The notes: generated from the sequence alone by a model not told the origin. A stretch of DNA of 5,579 bases from Mesotoga sp. (GCA_011620045.1 WOZY01000139.1:1-5579), one strand, 5' to 3'. Positions 1 to 5,162 are shown, numbered from the stretch's first letter. Program-made: numbers and translations.

Positions 1-186
1 GGGAAGGACATCCATCCACTCTATGAGTTTCTTACTTCAGGTGGCGGGAAGAAGGAGTTCTCAGGAAAAGTGAAGTGGAACTTTACGAAGTTCTTGATTA
101 ACCGAGAGGGCGAAATAATCGGGAGATTCGAGCCGAAGGAGGAACCTGAGACATTTCGTTCTGCGATTGAGAAGGCGGTTATGTGA
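1..186 (+). CDS. Glutathione peroxidase family protein, C-terminal part (gene starts left of the window)
   Basis: The frame is open from base 1 and ends at TGA 184-186, giving the last 61 residues. The segment VKWNFTKFLINREGEIIGRF (residues 24-43 of the fragment) is the C-terminal hallmark of the glutathione/thioredoxin peroxidase family. W26 and N27 correspond to the Trp and Asn of the catalytic Cys(Sec)-Gln-Trp-Asn tetrad; the Cys/Sec and Gln lie outside the window. Family members reduce hydrogen peroxide and organic hydroperoxides in the cytoplasm, and most bacterial ones use thioredoxin. The preceding residues (HPLYEFLTS, then GKKEFSGK) match the loop and short insert seen in non-selenium bacterial members. 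The last codons overlap the GTG start of the peroxide regulator, so the two are probably translated together. The family call is secure; whether the active residue is Cys or Sec cannot be seen. Confidence 0.93.
   Translation, partial: GKDIHPLYEFLTSGGGKKEFSGKVKWNFTKFLINREGEIIGRFEPKEEPETFRSAIEKAVM
169..175 (+). promoter_or_regulatory. Ribosome binding site for ohrR inside the peroxidase gene
   Basis: GAGAAGG ends seven bases before the GTG at 183, within the last codons of the peroxidase gene. It supports GTG 183 as the ohrR start and indicates translational coupling through the 4-bp overlap. Confidence 0.6.
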
Positions 187-668
187 GTAAGAAAGAAGAG
201 GTCTCGATTCCAAGAGGGGAAGAACTCCTTAAACTGGACAATCAGCTTTGTTTTGCTTTGTACTCTAGTTCAAGGGGCATCACAAGGCTTTATAGACCTC
301 TGCTTTCAGAGTTCGGCATGACCTATCCCCAATACCTGGCAATGCTTGTTCTCTGGGAGAAGGAGCCGCTTACTGTGAAAGAACTCGGTGAAAGACTATT
401 TCTTGATTCCGGAACCCTGACTCCTTTGCTGAAGAGAATGGAGAAACAGGGTCTCCTGACAAGAGAAAGGTCTCAGGGTGATGAGAGGCAGGTGTTGATA
501 AGTTTAACCGATAAAGGAAGAAAACTTAAGGATAAGGCGCTGGCCATTCCACTGAGAATTGCCGATCAGATAAACATTTCTCAAAGCGAATTCACTTCTC
601 TCTTGACATCTCTGAAAAAGCTGATGAAGAAGATTGATATGGGTGGCTCGAACAACTCCCCCATCTAG
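183..668 (+). CDS. ohrR: OhrR-type MarR family regulator, one-cysteine organic hydroperoxide sensor
   Basis: A 161-residue winged-helix repressor of the MarR family, OhrR branch. In the known family the dimer represses peroxide-defence genes until an organic hydroperoxide oxidises an N-terminal cysteine. The only cysteine here is C23, in the typical LDNQLCFALY context. Tyr27, Tyr37 and Tyr48 fall where B. subtilis OhrR has Tyr19, Tyr29 and Tyr40 around its Cys15, the last two contacting the thiol. The DNA-binding part is about residues 62-110, with recognition helix LDSGTLTPLLKRMEKQG and wing ERSQGDERQVLISLT. Lacking a second cysteine, it should sense by the one-Cys (mixed disulfide) route. 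The GTG start at 183 overlaps the upstream TGA by 4 bp and has GAGAAGG (169-175) at good spacing. The best-known partner gene is ohr; here it is a glutathione peroxidase, and no ohr is visible. It probably controls its own operon. Confidence 0.93.
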   Translation: MSKKEEVSIPRGEELLKLDNQLCFALYSSSRGITRLYRPLLSEFGMTYPQYLAMLVLWEKEPLTVKELGERLFLDSGTLTPLLKRMEKQGLLTRERSQGDERQVLISLTDKGRKLKDKALAIPLRIADQINISQSEFTSLLTSLKKLMKKIDMGGSNNSPI

Positions 669-683
669 TTGATGAACGGATAA

Positions 684-1415
684 ATGACAGTATTACATTT
701 CGCAATTATCTATGTCGCGGGTGTCGTGGCTGGTTTCATGAATGTTATGGCCGGAGGCGGCTCAATGGTTACTCTCCCGGTTCTTATGTGGATAGGATTG
801 CCGCCGGCCATTGCCAATGCAACCAATAGACTGGGCGTGATATTCGAAAGCGGAATAGGAGTTAAGACCTTTCGATCTGGGGGTATGAGGTTTGACAAGT
901 CCATACTTCCAGCGATAGTGGCTGCAACGATAGGTTCAGTCATAGGTTCTATGTTTGTCTCGACAATACCCAAGGATGCGCTGGAGAAAGTGATCGCAGT
1001 GGCTCTCCTGGCAGTAGTACTGCTTATGTTACTGAAACCGAAGCGGCTCACTTTTTCCAGACCCTCGAGAGTCCTTTCAACTCTAATCTTTTTTGGTGTG
1101 GGCTTCTACGGGGGATTCTTACAGGCGGGAGTTGGTTTCTTCCTGATTGGAGCTATTACCTTTTCGTACGGCTTCGATCTTGTGAGGACGAATTTCACGA
1201 AGGTTCTTATCGTCTTCATCTACACGGTTTTCGCTCTGGTGATCTTCATCCTTAACGGAATGATCTATTGGATTCCCGGCCTGGTTCTCGCAGCAGGAAA
1301 TATTGTTGGTGCCTACTTTGCAGCCGGGCTATCGATAAGAAAAGGCAGCGGTTTTGTGAGATGGATTCTGCTGATAATTGTGGTCGCAAACGCCATTAAG
1401 TATCTTTTGTTCTAG
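684..1415 (+). CDS. TSUP (TauE/SafE) family membrane permease
   Basis: A 243-residue integral membrane protein with about eight hydrophobic segments (roughly residues 3-23, 27-47, 73-92, 101-117, 132-160, 172-191, 195-215 and 224-243). The first repeat carries the family signature: VMAGGGSMVTLPVL (21-34), then a Gly-Leu-Pro-Pro step and the Ala-Asn-Ala-Thr-Asn-Arg helix (43-49). The second half has the matching glycine-rich helix (GVGFYGGFLQAGVGFF, 138-153). Known TSUP members move small anions such as sulfite, sulfoacetate, taurine-derived sulfite or carboxylates across the inner membrane, usually by proton coupling; the substrate cannot be told from sequence. It starts 15 bp after ohrR with only a weak ribosome site (ACGGA), so it may rely on reinitiation after ohrR. 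The length is normal for the family. Placement with peroxide genes hints at sulfite or thiol-derived anions, which is inference. Confidence 0.9.
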   Translation: MTVLHFAIIYVAGVVAGFMNVMAGGGSMVTLPVLMWIGLPPAIANATNRLGVIFESGIGVKTFRSGGMRFDKSILPAIVAATIGSVIGSMFVSTIPKDALEKVIAVALLAVVLLMLLKPKRLTFSRPSRVLSTLIFFGVGFYGGFLQAGVGFFLIGAITFSYGFDLVRTNFTKVLIVFIYTVFALVIFILNGMIYWIPGLVLAAGNIVGAYFAAGLSIRKGSGFVRWILLIIVVANAIKYLLF

Positions 1416-1421
1416 AGGAGC

Positions 1422-2141
1422 GTGACAGATTTTCCGATGAGAGAGCTTCTGAGTTTTCTGAAGAGAACAGGTTACCTGACCGACCCCAGACTGGAGTCGG
1501 CCCTAATGGAACTTGACAGGAAGGATTTCGTCTCGCCCGAAGTAGCGGATGAGGCTTACTCCGACATGGCGCTAGTAAGTCTTGCCAGCTCAGGGAAAAT
1601 CTGCTCCACTTCTACTCAGCCATCTCTCTTGATAAGCATGATAGAAGAATTGAAGCTGAACGAAGACCACAAGGTCCTGGATCTTGGAACTGGAACCGGC
1701 TTCTGTGCTTGTCTGCTTGGAAAAATGCTGACAAAGGGAAGCGTAGTTTCAATGGAGACCGACAAGACGGTTGCATCCATTGCCTTGGAGAATGTGCAAC
1801 GCTACCTCCTTAGCAATGTGAGGATAGTGATCGGTGACGGTAGATATGGCTGCAAAGAAGAAGCTCCGTACGATGCTATGATCTCCACCGTAGCCTTACC
1901 GGGAATAACCGTAGAGCTGTTCAATCAAATGAAGATCGGAGCGAGATCTATCGTCCCGATACATAGAAGCTATATGAACACGCCCGTCTTCTTATTCAAG
2001 AAAATCGATGAGCTGACTTTGAGGGCTGAAAAAAGAACAGGAGCGGTCTTTATGGTGGTAGAAAACTCCAAACCAGACCCTCTCTACAGTGATAACGAGT
2101 TCTCGCTTGAGCTTCGAGAGGGAAGATTTCGAAAGCTCTAG
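1422..2141 (+). CDS. pcm: Protein-L-isoaspartate O-methyltransferase-like protein
   Basis: A 239-residue class I SAM-dependent methyltransferase. In the PCMT family the enzyme methylates the abnormal alpha-carboxyl of L-isoaspartyl residues in aged proteins so they can return to aspartate. The N-terminal family helix pair is at 7-36 (ending LDRKDFV). SAM motif I is VLDLGTGTGF (85-94), the acidic ribose-binding end of strand 2 is E112, and GDGRYG (138-143) with YDAMIST (150-156) follow. The family's Thr-Ile-Ser-Gln-Pro substrate loop reads TSTQP (63-67), so Thr65 replaces the usual Ser. It starts 6 bp after the permease and is probably co-transcribed with it. The start is uncertain: GTG 1422 lies only one base after AGGAG (1416-1420), while the next in-frame ATG at 1437 is 16 bases away. 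It lacks the C-terminal extra domain reported for the longer Thermotoga enzyme. Methylation of another substrate is possible. Confidence 0.85.
   Translation: MTDFPMRELLSFLKRTGYLTDPRLESALMELDRKDFVSPEVADEAYSDMALVSLASSGKICSTSTQPSLLISMIEELKLNEDHKVLDLGTGTGFCACLLGKMLTKGSVVSMETDKTVASIALENVQRYLLSNVRIVIGDGRYGCKEEAPYDAMISTVALPGITVELFNQMKIGARSIVPIHRSYMNTPVFLFKKIDELTLRAEKRTGAVFMVVENSKPDPLYSDNEFSLELREGRFRKL
2109..2138. other. Imperfect inverted repeat at a convergent gene junction
   Basis: GAGCTTCGA (2109-2117) can pair with TCGAAAGCTC (2129-2138) if one A bulges, leaving an 11-base loop. It lies inside the last codons of the methyltransferase gene, just before the opposite gene ends. It could be the only transcription barrier at a junction with a one-base gap, but neither side has a good T-run, so a terminator role is weakly supported. 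Confidence 0.25.
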
Positions 2142-2142
2142 C

Positions 2143-3204
2143 TTAGTTGTTGGCTACCTTCCAGAAAACTTCAACACCCTTTTCTATAACAGAGTCAGCA
2201 GGCAAGAACCTTGAATTATGGAGTCCATGCTGTTCTCCTCTTCCTGTACCCAACCAGAAAAGTACGGAAGGGTATTTCATAGCGATCACTCCGAAATCCT
2301 CTCCCACAAATTTCATTTCGACCGGATTTACATCGACCAGGGTGCACAGTTTATCGTAAAGATCTCCGTCTACAAGAACCTGTGGATACTTTGAACCAAT
2401 TTTCTGAGAGAACTTTAGACCTCTTTCAGTAGCGACTTTTCTCCCAAGCTCTTCGAGTTCCAGGATTGCTTTTTCAGAAAGTTCAAAAGCTTTAGTTCTA
2501 ACGGTTCCATAAAGAGTGCAGAAATCCGCCACCACATTTCTAACCCTGCCCCCCTGTATAAGTCCAAATCTGAGTACGGAATCTCCTCTATCTACCGAAT
2601 AGACCCTATGAAGAAAGTCCATGGCTCCTTCGATTGCGTCTCTTCCCTGCTTATAGAAAGCAACATGTGCCGACCTTCCCTTGAAAGTGCAATCCATTTC
2701 GAAGGCCGATGCAAAGAGGACGCCGGGTCTTGTGTAAACAGATCCTTCCGGGAATTCATCATTTACGTGCAGTGCCCAGGCTTCGGTTATCTCGTATTGC
2801 TCCAATTTCGATAAGCATTTCGCAGCACCGCCCCCGCCTTCTTCAGCCGGCTGGAAAAGAAAGAGGAAATTTCGCTTAAGATCGTTTCTTACTATCCTCT
2901 CTATAAGTCCAATGAGAATTGTCATATGAACATCATGGCCGCAAGCATGCATAAAACCTTCATGAGCAGATTTGAAAGGAGCATCTGTCTCTTCAAAAAC
3001 AGGAAGAGCATCCATATCGGCCCGAAATAGAACGTAGGGGCCTTCAACCTTTTTCCACTTCGCCAGGATTCCTGTGCCCGCAACCTTTTCGTAGGAAATA
3101 GATAATCGATTCAGGAAACTCATTATGTACTCTTGAGTCTTGAACTCATTGAATCCAATCTCCGGAATCTCATGTAAGTCATGCCTAATTCTCGCTAAAT
3201 CCAT
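2143..3204 (-). CDS. M20 family metallo-amidohydrolase, N-acetyldiaminopimelate deacetylase-like
   Basis: A 353-residue cytoplasmic M20D peptidase or deacylase with a two-metal site. Visible motifs: RHDLHEIPEIGFNEFKTQEY (7-26), RADMDALP (61-68), MHACGHD (85-91; ligands C88 and H90), FQPAEEGGGGA (117-127; catalytic and metal Glu pair 121/122), ALHV (H146), GRSAH (176-180, dimerisation domain), GEDFG (301-305), FWLGTG (316-321) and GLHN (327-330; ligand H329). As recalled, the motif wording follows B. subtilis YkuR, the N-acetyl-diaminopimelate deacetylase of the acetylase lysine/peptidoglycan pathway, more closely than aminoacylase or IAA-amide hydrolases. No other dap gene is here, so the substrate is inferred. 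The ATG at 3204 is chosen because AAGGAGG precedes it by five bases and the protein then begins at the conserved RHDLH block. A TTG at 3273 would add 23 residues but has no ribosome site. It converges on the methyltransferase with one base between stops. Confidence 0.87.
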   Translation of the reverse strand: MDLARIRHDLHEIPEIGFNEFKTQEYIMSFLNRLSISYEKVAGTGILAKWKKVEGPYVLFRADMDALPVFEETDAPFKSAHEGFMHACGHDVHMTILIGLIERIVRNDLKRNFLFLFQPAEEGGGGAAKCLSKLEQYEITEAWALHVNDEFPEGSVYTRPGVLFASAFEMDCTFKGRSAHVAFYKQGRDAIEGAMDFLHRVYSVDRGDSVLRFGLIQGGRVRNVVADFCTLYGTVRTKAFELSEKAILELEELGRKVATERGLKFSQKIGSKYPQVLVDGDLYDKLCTLVDVNPVEMKFVGEDFGVIAMKYPSVLFWLGTGRGEQHGLHNSRFLPADSVIEKGVEVFWKVANN

Positions 3205-3209
3205 GCCTT

Positions 3210-3216
3210 CCTCCTT
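3210..3216 (-). promoter_or_regulatory. Strong ribosome binding site fixing the amidohydrolase start
   Basis: On the minus strand AAGGAGG is followed by AAGGC and then ATG (3204-3202). This is the best Shine-Dalgarno match in the window and argues for the internal ATG over the upstream TTG at 3273. Confidence 0.75.
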
Positions 3217-3249
3217 GAACGGCTCTTTTACAGGAACGAGGAACCGTTC
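3217..3249 (-). promoter_or_regulatory. Leader hairpin directly upstream of the amidohydrolase ribosome site
   Basis: In the minus-strand RNA, GAACGGUUC (3249-3241) pairs with GAGCCGUUC (3225-3217): nine pairs including one G-U, with a 15-base loop. The 3' arm abuts the AAGGAGG ribosome site with no gap. It could affect ribosome access or protect the 5' end, or it could be chance. No known riboswitch is recognised. Confidence 0.35.
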
Positions 3250-3334
3250 ATGTTCTTCAACTGTCACTTCCAACGAGCCGCCGTGATGGAATTATGTCTT
3301 GGCGAACTCCATTCAGCAGCTCTCTCGTTGATTT

Positions 3335-3340
3335 ATTATA
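3335..3340 (-). promoter_or_regulatory. Possible -10 box for the amidohydrolase gene
   Basis: A perfect TATAAT on the minus strand, about 130 bases before the ATG at 3204. No convincing -35 box lies 16-18 bases upstream, because that stretch is the terminator palindrome. If used, it would start transcription right after the upstream gene's terminator and leave a leader of roughly 125 bases. Confidence 0.35.
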
Positions 3341-3368
3341 AACAAAAAGGCGCCTTAAGGCGCCTTTT
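3338..3368 (-). terminator. Rho-independent terminator, perfect 24-bp palindrome
   Basis: AAAAGGCGCCTT followed by its exact reverse complement (3345-3368) forms a stem of ten pairs around TTAA. On the minus strand it is followed by TTTTTGTTTATAA, and it lies 14 bases after the stop of the frame ending at 3383, so it terminates that transcript. The plus-strand reading has only four T's. Confidence 0.85.
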
Positions 3369-3382
3369 GATCGAATCCTCAA

Positions 3383-3709
3383 TCAATTAAAGGCATAGTC
3401 CCAAAGAGTGATTGTAGTAGAGTTATCTGAGTAATCGTCGCCCGTGTAGGTTTCAAGAGCGAAAGGAATATTCGGATCAATTATCCAGTACATCGACAAC
3501 TCTTTGTGCTCATTGTATAAAGCGACTTTTGTTCCAGTATACGTTCCATTCTTTCTTTCTGCGGAATACAGTCCCTCGTATTTGAGAGTACCGAATCCGT
3601 ATAGCTTCGTATTCATCTGCTCTTCCAGGTCAATTGCATCATAAATGAAGGATAGCATCGGATTCAATAAGATGTAGATCATCACTGAGAATTGCTGACC
3701 GAACATCAT
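3383..3709 (-). pseudogene. Uncharacterised protein, C-terminal frame of a probably frameshifted gene
   Basis: A 108-residue reading frame starting ATGATG at 3709 with no ribosome site in front, ending 14 bases before a good terminator. It is rich in Tyr, Asn, Thr and Asp, with alternating polar/hydrophobic stretches (KLYGFGTLKYEG, TKVALYNEHKEL, STTITLWDYAFN) that suggest a beta-rich secreted or envelope protein. I do not recognise the family. The frame stays open upstream of ATG 3709 for more than 20 codons (as DTELTSDMM), and the preceding frame (3706-4023) ends inside that stretch. Adding one C to the CCCC run near 3732-3735 would join the two as DTTYFYPLDTELTSDMMFG. The alternative is two coupled genes sharing ATGA (3706-3709), since the first frame's TGA overlaps this ATG. 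I favour a broken gene, with modest certainty. Confidence 0.5.
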
Positions 3710-4023
3710 GTCTGAAGTAAGCTCAGTGTCGAGGGGTAGAAATAGGTAGTATCGTAATTCAGGATGAAATGGTTTTCATCGCGATCGATCGTTACCCCGT
3801 ATATCATTTCCTTCTGCTCTCCATTCTCAAAGTACGAAATTTCGTTATAGACGTACTTCACCGAAGAGTAATGCTGCAGTGGCACCCAGGGTGCAAAAAC
3901 GCTCGCCGCAAGAACCAGATGATTCTGGCAATTTCTATTTTGCCAGAAGCAAGTATCTCGATAAAATAACTGGTCACTCTTTACTGAAACTACTGGATAG
4001 AGAAAGCTTTTTGAAAACACCAT
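3706..4023 (-). pseudogene. Uncharacterised protein, N-terminal frame of a probably frameshifted gene
   Basis: The 105-residue frame runs from ATG 4023 to TGA 3706-3708. Its first 35 or so residues look non-coding and no ribosome site precedes them. From about 3918 the sequence becomes protein-like: a hydrophobic stretch HLVLAASVFA resembling a signal-peptide core, then SSVKYVYNEISYFENGEQKE (residues 53-72) and GVTIDRDENHFILNYDTTYFY. This suggests the true product was exported and began near 3950, but no start codon sits there in any frame that joins cleanly. The positive n-region (ARII) lies in a neighbouring frame, which would need a second one-base change near 3918. The domain continues in the frame ending at 3383. 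I see no recognisable family. Confidence is for coding origin, not for the exact ends. Confidence 0.45.
3923..3948. repeat. Nine-bp perfect inverted repeat
   Basis: TTCTGGCAA (3923-3931) and TTGCCAGAA (3940-3948) are exact reverse complements around eight bases. It has no T-run on either side, so it is not a typical terminator. It sits where the start of the exported protein frame would be expected, so it could be an operator or leader hairpin, or part of the damage to that gene. Confidence 0.5.
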
Positions 4024-4207
4024 TAGGAGATGAATCCTTCAAGTTCGGATCTTCCTTGAATAGAGACTCGGGAAAAGGCGATTTTCTGAACTGTTTCCTT
4101 ACTATTGTCGACACCTCTAGTATCCTAGCAATCACCAGCAGGCTGTCGAAAAAGCAGCAATAACTTCCGATCTTGGTCTCCCCTTCGATTGCAAATCGCT
4201 TCTTTGT
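3974..4207 (-). pseudogene. Start-less open frame, possible gene remnant
   Basis: Between stops, 77 codons stay open on the minus strand and end at TGA 3974-3976. The reading includes AIEGETKIGSYCCFF, VIARILEVSTIVRKQF and ESLFKEDPNLKDSSPNG, with a protein-like mix of charged and hydrophobic residues. There is no ATG in the frame; GTG codons occur inside without ribosome sites. It is therefore either a decayed gene fragment or chance. I recognise no family. All three minus frames are open over roughly 4150-4190, which weakens the coding argument. Confidence 0.2.
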
Positions 4208-4619
4208 TCAGAGGCTTTCACCGTTACTTAGATGTCATGAATCGAGCTTGTTCGATACGAAGTATCCTTTAGTAATATCATTATTTAGTAGAGGCGGGTT
4301 TTCCGGCCACGGATAATCCGCTTTCGGCTTTTCCGTCTACGGAAAATCGGTTTGCGGATGAATATGGCTTCGACAGAAGGTTTTGTCAATTCCTTGGAAG
4401 CTTTGCCCAATCGACTTCTTTTTCTAACTGCGTGCCCTCTGAACACATTGAATGATGATAATTTGCATACTAACTGACTTGATTCTTTATAAATGAAGAA
4501 GTCATCTCTCGAGCACGGTCAAGTACACTAAAAGAAGCCGATAACGGGATACTGGATCTAGATCTCAAAAAACAGGATGAATCGAAGACGATGGAGAGCA
4601 TAGAAAACAAAGGTTCCGA
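4024..4619. other. Gene-free stretch between decayed region and the 180-residue gene
   Basis: About 600 bp without an intact gene. It holds the upstream part of the start-less minus frame ending at 3974, a small palindrome GATAC-GAA-GTATC (4254-4266), the 30-bp tandem repeat (4299-4357), and a 48-codon plus-strand open frame ending at 4626 that lacks a start. No clear hairpin terminator follows the minus gene that ends at 4620. No RNA gene is recognised. Confidence 0.6.
4299..4357. repeat. Two tandem copies of an imperfect 30-bp repeat with palindromic core
   Basis: Copy one (4299-4327) and copy two (4329-4357) match at 23 of 29 positions with a 30-base period. Both begin TTTTCCG. Copy two contains a perfect palindrome, TTTTCCGT-CT-ACGGAAAA (4329-4346). 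Copy one has CGGAT-A-ATCCG (4310-4320). Read on the minus strand they give a ten-residue repeat (FSVDGKAESG then LSVAGKPAST) in a short frame without a start. The type is unknown; it may belong to a dispersed intergenic family. Confidence 0.6.
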
Positions 4620-5162
4620 TCAGTAAGTAGTTCCGATGAGCTTTTCGAACCATTCTCGGCTTATCACTCTGTAGTGAGGGTGATAGCTTCGCTTATAAGG
4701 AGCGCTGTGATGCACCAGTTTTTCGCCTTCAATGGCTTCCTTAACAACCATTGAGGACTCAGGAGTGAAGATCTCCTCAGGAAGTGCGTCTCTGAGCACG
4801 CGATGTATCCTATACCATTCTTCCTTCCATTCATCGTGTGAAATGGTGGCGCCCATTCTGCTGCTGGCAACCAGTGCGCGGAAGAGATCGTCGATAAGTA
4901 CCTGCCGGTTCTTCACAATAACAAGATTGATCCTGAAGAAGTTTTCCATATAACTGACATCCTGCCAGAGAACCTGATCGAACTCATCACAGTCGATCTC
5001 TTCGGCAAGAAATCTAAGGGCAGCCGCTTGATCTTCCATTATATGCTTCGGACCAAAAGTCCCCTGATAGAATAGCTTGTAAAGATCGTCGAGCCTTGCT
5101 TCGGGATGCAAATCCAGCTCGTGAGAAGCGAGTTCAACAATTCTATTATCCATTCGAAACAT
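4620..5162 (-). CDS. Conserved-looking soluble protein of unknown function, 180 residues
   Basis: An intact gene from ATG 5162 to TGA 4620-4622. There is no signal peptide and no membrane segment; the protein is acidic and mostly helical in appearance, so probably cytoplasmic. Distinct motifs are LYKLFYQGTFGPKH (27-40), a Trp/Glu-rich helix EWKEEWYRIH (111-120) and a histidine/tyrosine-rich end HHSAPYKRSYHPHYRVIS (151-168). I have an impression of similar uncharacterised bacterial proteins with a 'Y-Q-x-x-FGPxH' start and 'HHS-x-x-Y ... PHYRVI' end, but cannot name a family. The clustered His, Tyr and Asp could bind a metal or nucleotide; that is a guess. A purine-rich ribosome site (GAGGGGG, six bases before ATG 5162) favours this start over the ATG three codons later. 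The gene is monocistronic here with its own promoter. Confidence 0.85.
   Translation of the reverse strand: MFRMDNRIVELASHELDLHPEARLDDLYKLFYQGTFGPKHIMEDQAAALRFLAEEIDCDEFDQVLWQDVSYMENFFRINLVIVKNRQVLIDDLFRALVASSRMGATISHDEWKEEWYRIHRVLRDALPEEIFTPESSMVVKEAIEGEKLVHHSAPYKRSYHPHYRVISREWFEKLIGTTY

Noticed and set aside
710..1051. 113-codon minus-strand open frame inside the permease gene
   Set aside because: It lies opposite a clear membrane-protein gene and its reading is a mirror of those codons; it shows no ribosome site or family.
2147..2814. Two plus-strand open frames (2147-2359 and 2608-2814) inside the amidohydrolase gene
   Set aside because: Both are opposite well-conserved catalytic motifs of the M20 gene and have no independent support.
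3310..3321. CATTCAGCAGCT also present at 5349-5360
   Set aside because: A 12-base match between two intergenic sites, without flanking similarity or symmetry; probably chance.
3769..4163. Plus-strand open frames 3769-3969 and 3879-4163
   Set aside because: They overlap each other and the minus-strand protein-like frames, have no ribosome sites, and have a composition unlike a real protein.
4463..4491. TTGCAT and TTTATA with 17 bases between, plus strand
   Set aside because: Both boxes are poor matches and the only downstream frame is a 12-codon MKKSSLEHGQVH. No gene would be served.
4555..4564. GATCTAGATC palindrome near the end of the 4620-5162 gene
   Set aside because: A ten-base AT-rich palindrome without a loop or T-run; not a usable terminator.
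4483..4626. 48-codon plus-strand open frame ending at TAA 4624-4626, charged composition (ILDLDLKKQDESK)
   Set aside because: No start codon or ribosome site, and an open run of this length is expected by chance; it also runs into the end of the opposite gene.
4664..4953. Open frames on both strands inside the 180-residue gene (4664-4870 minus, 4732-4953 plus)
   Set aside because: Shadows of the longer frame, which has a promoter, ribosome site and coherent motifs.
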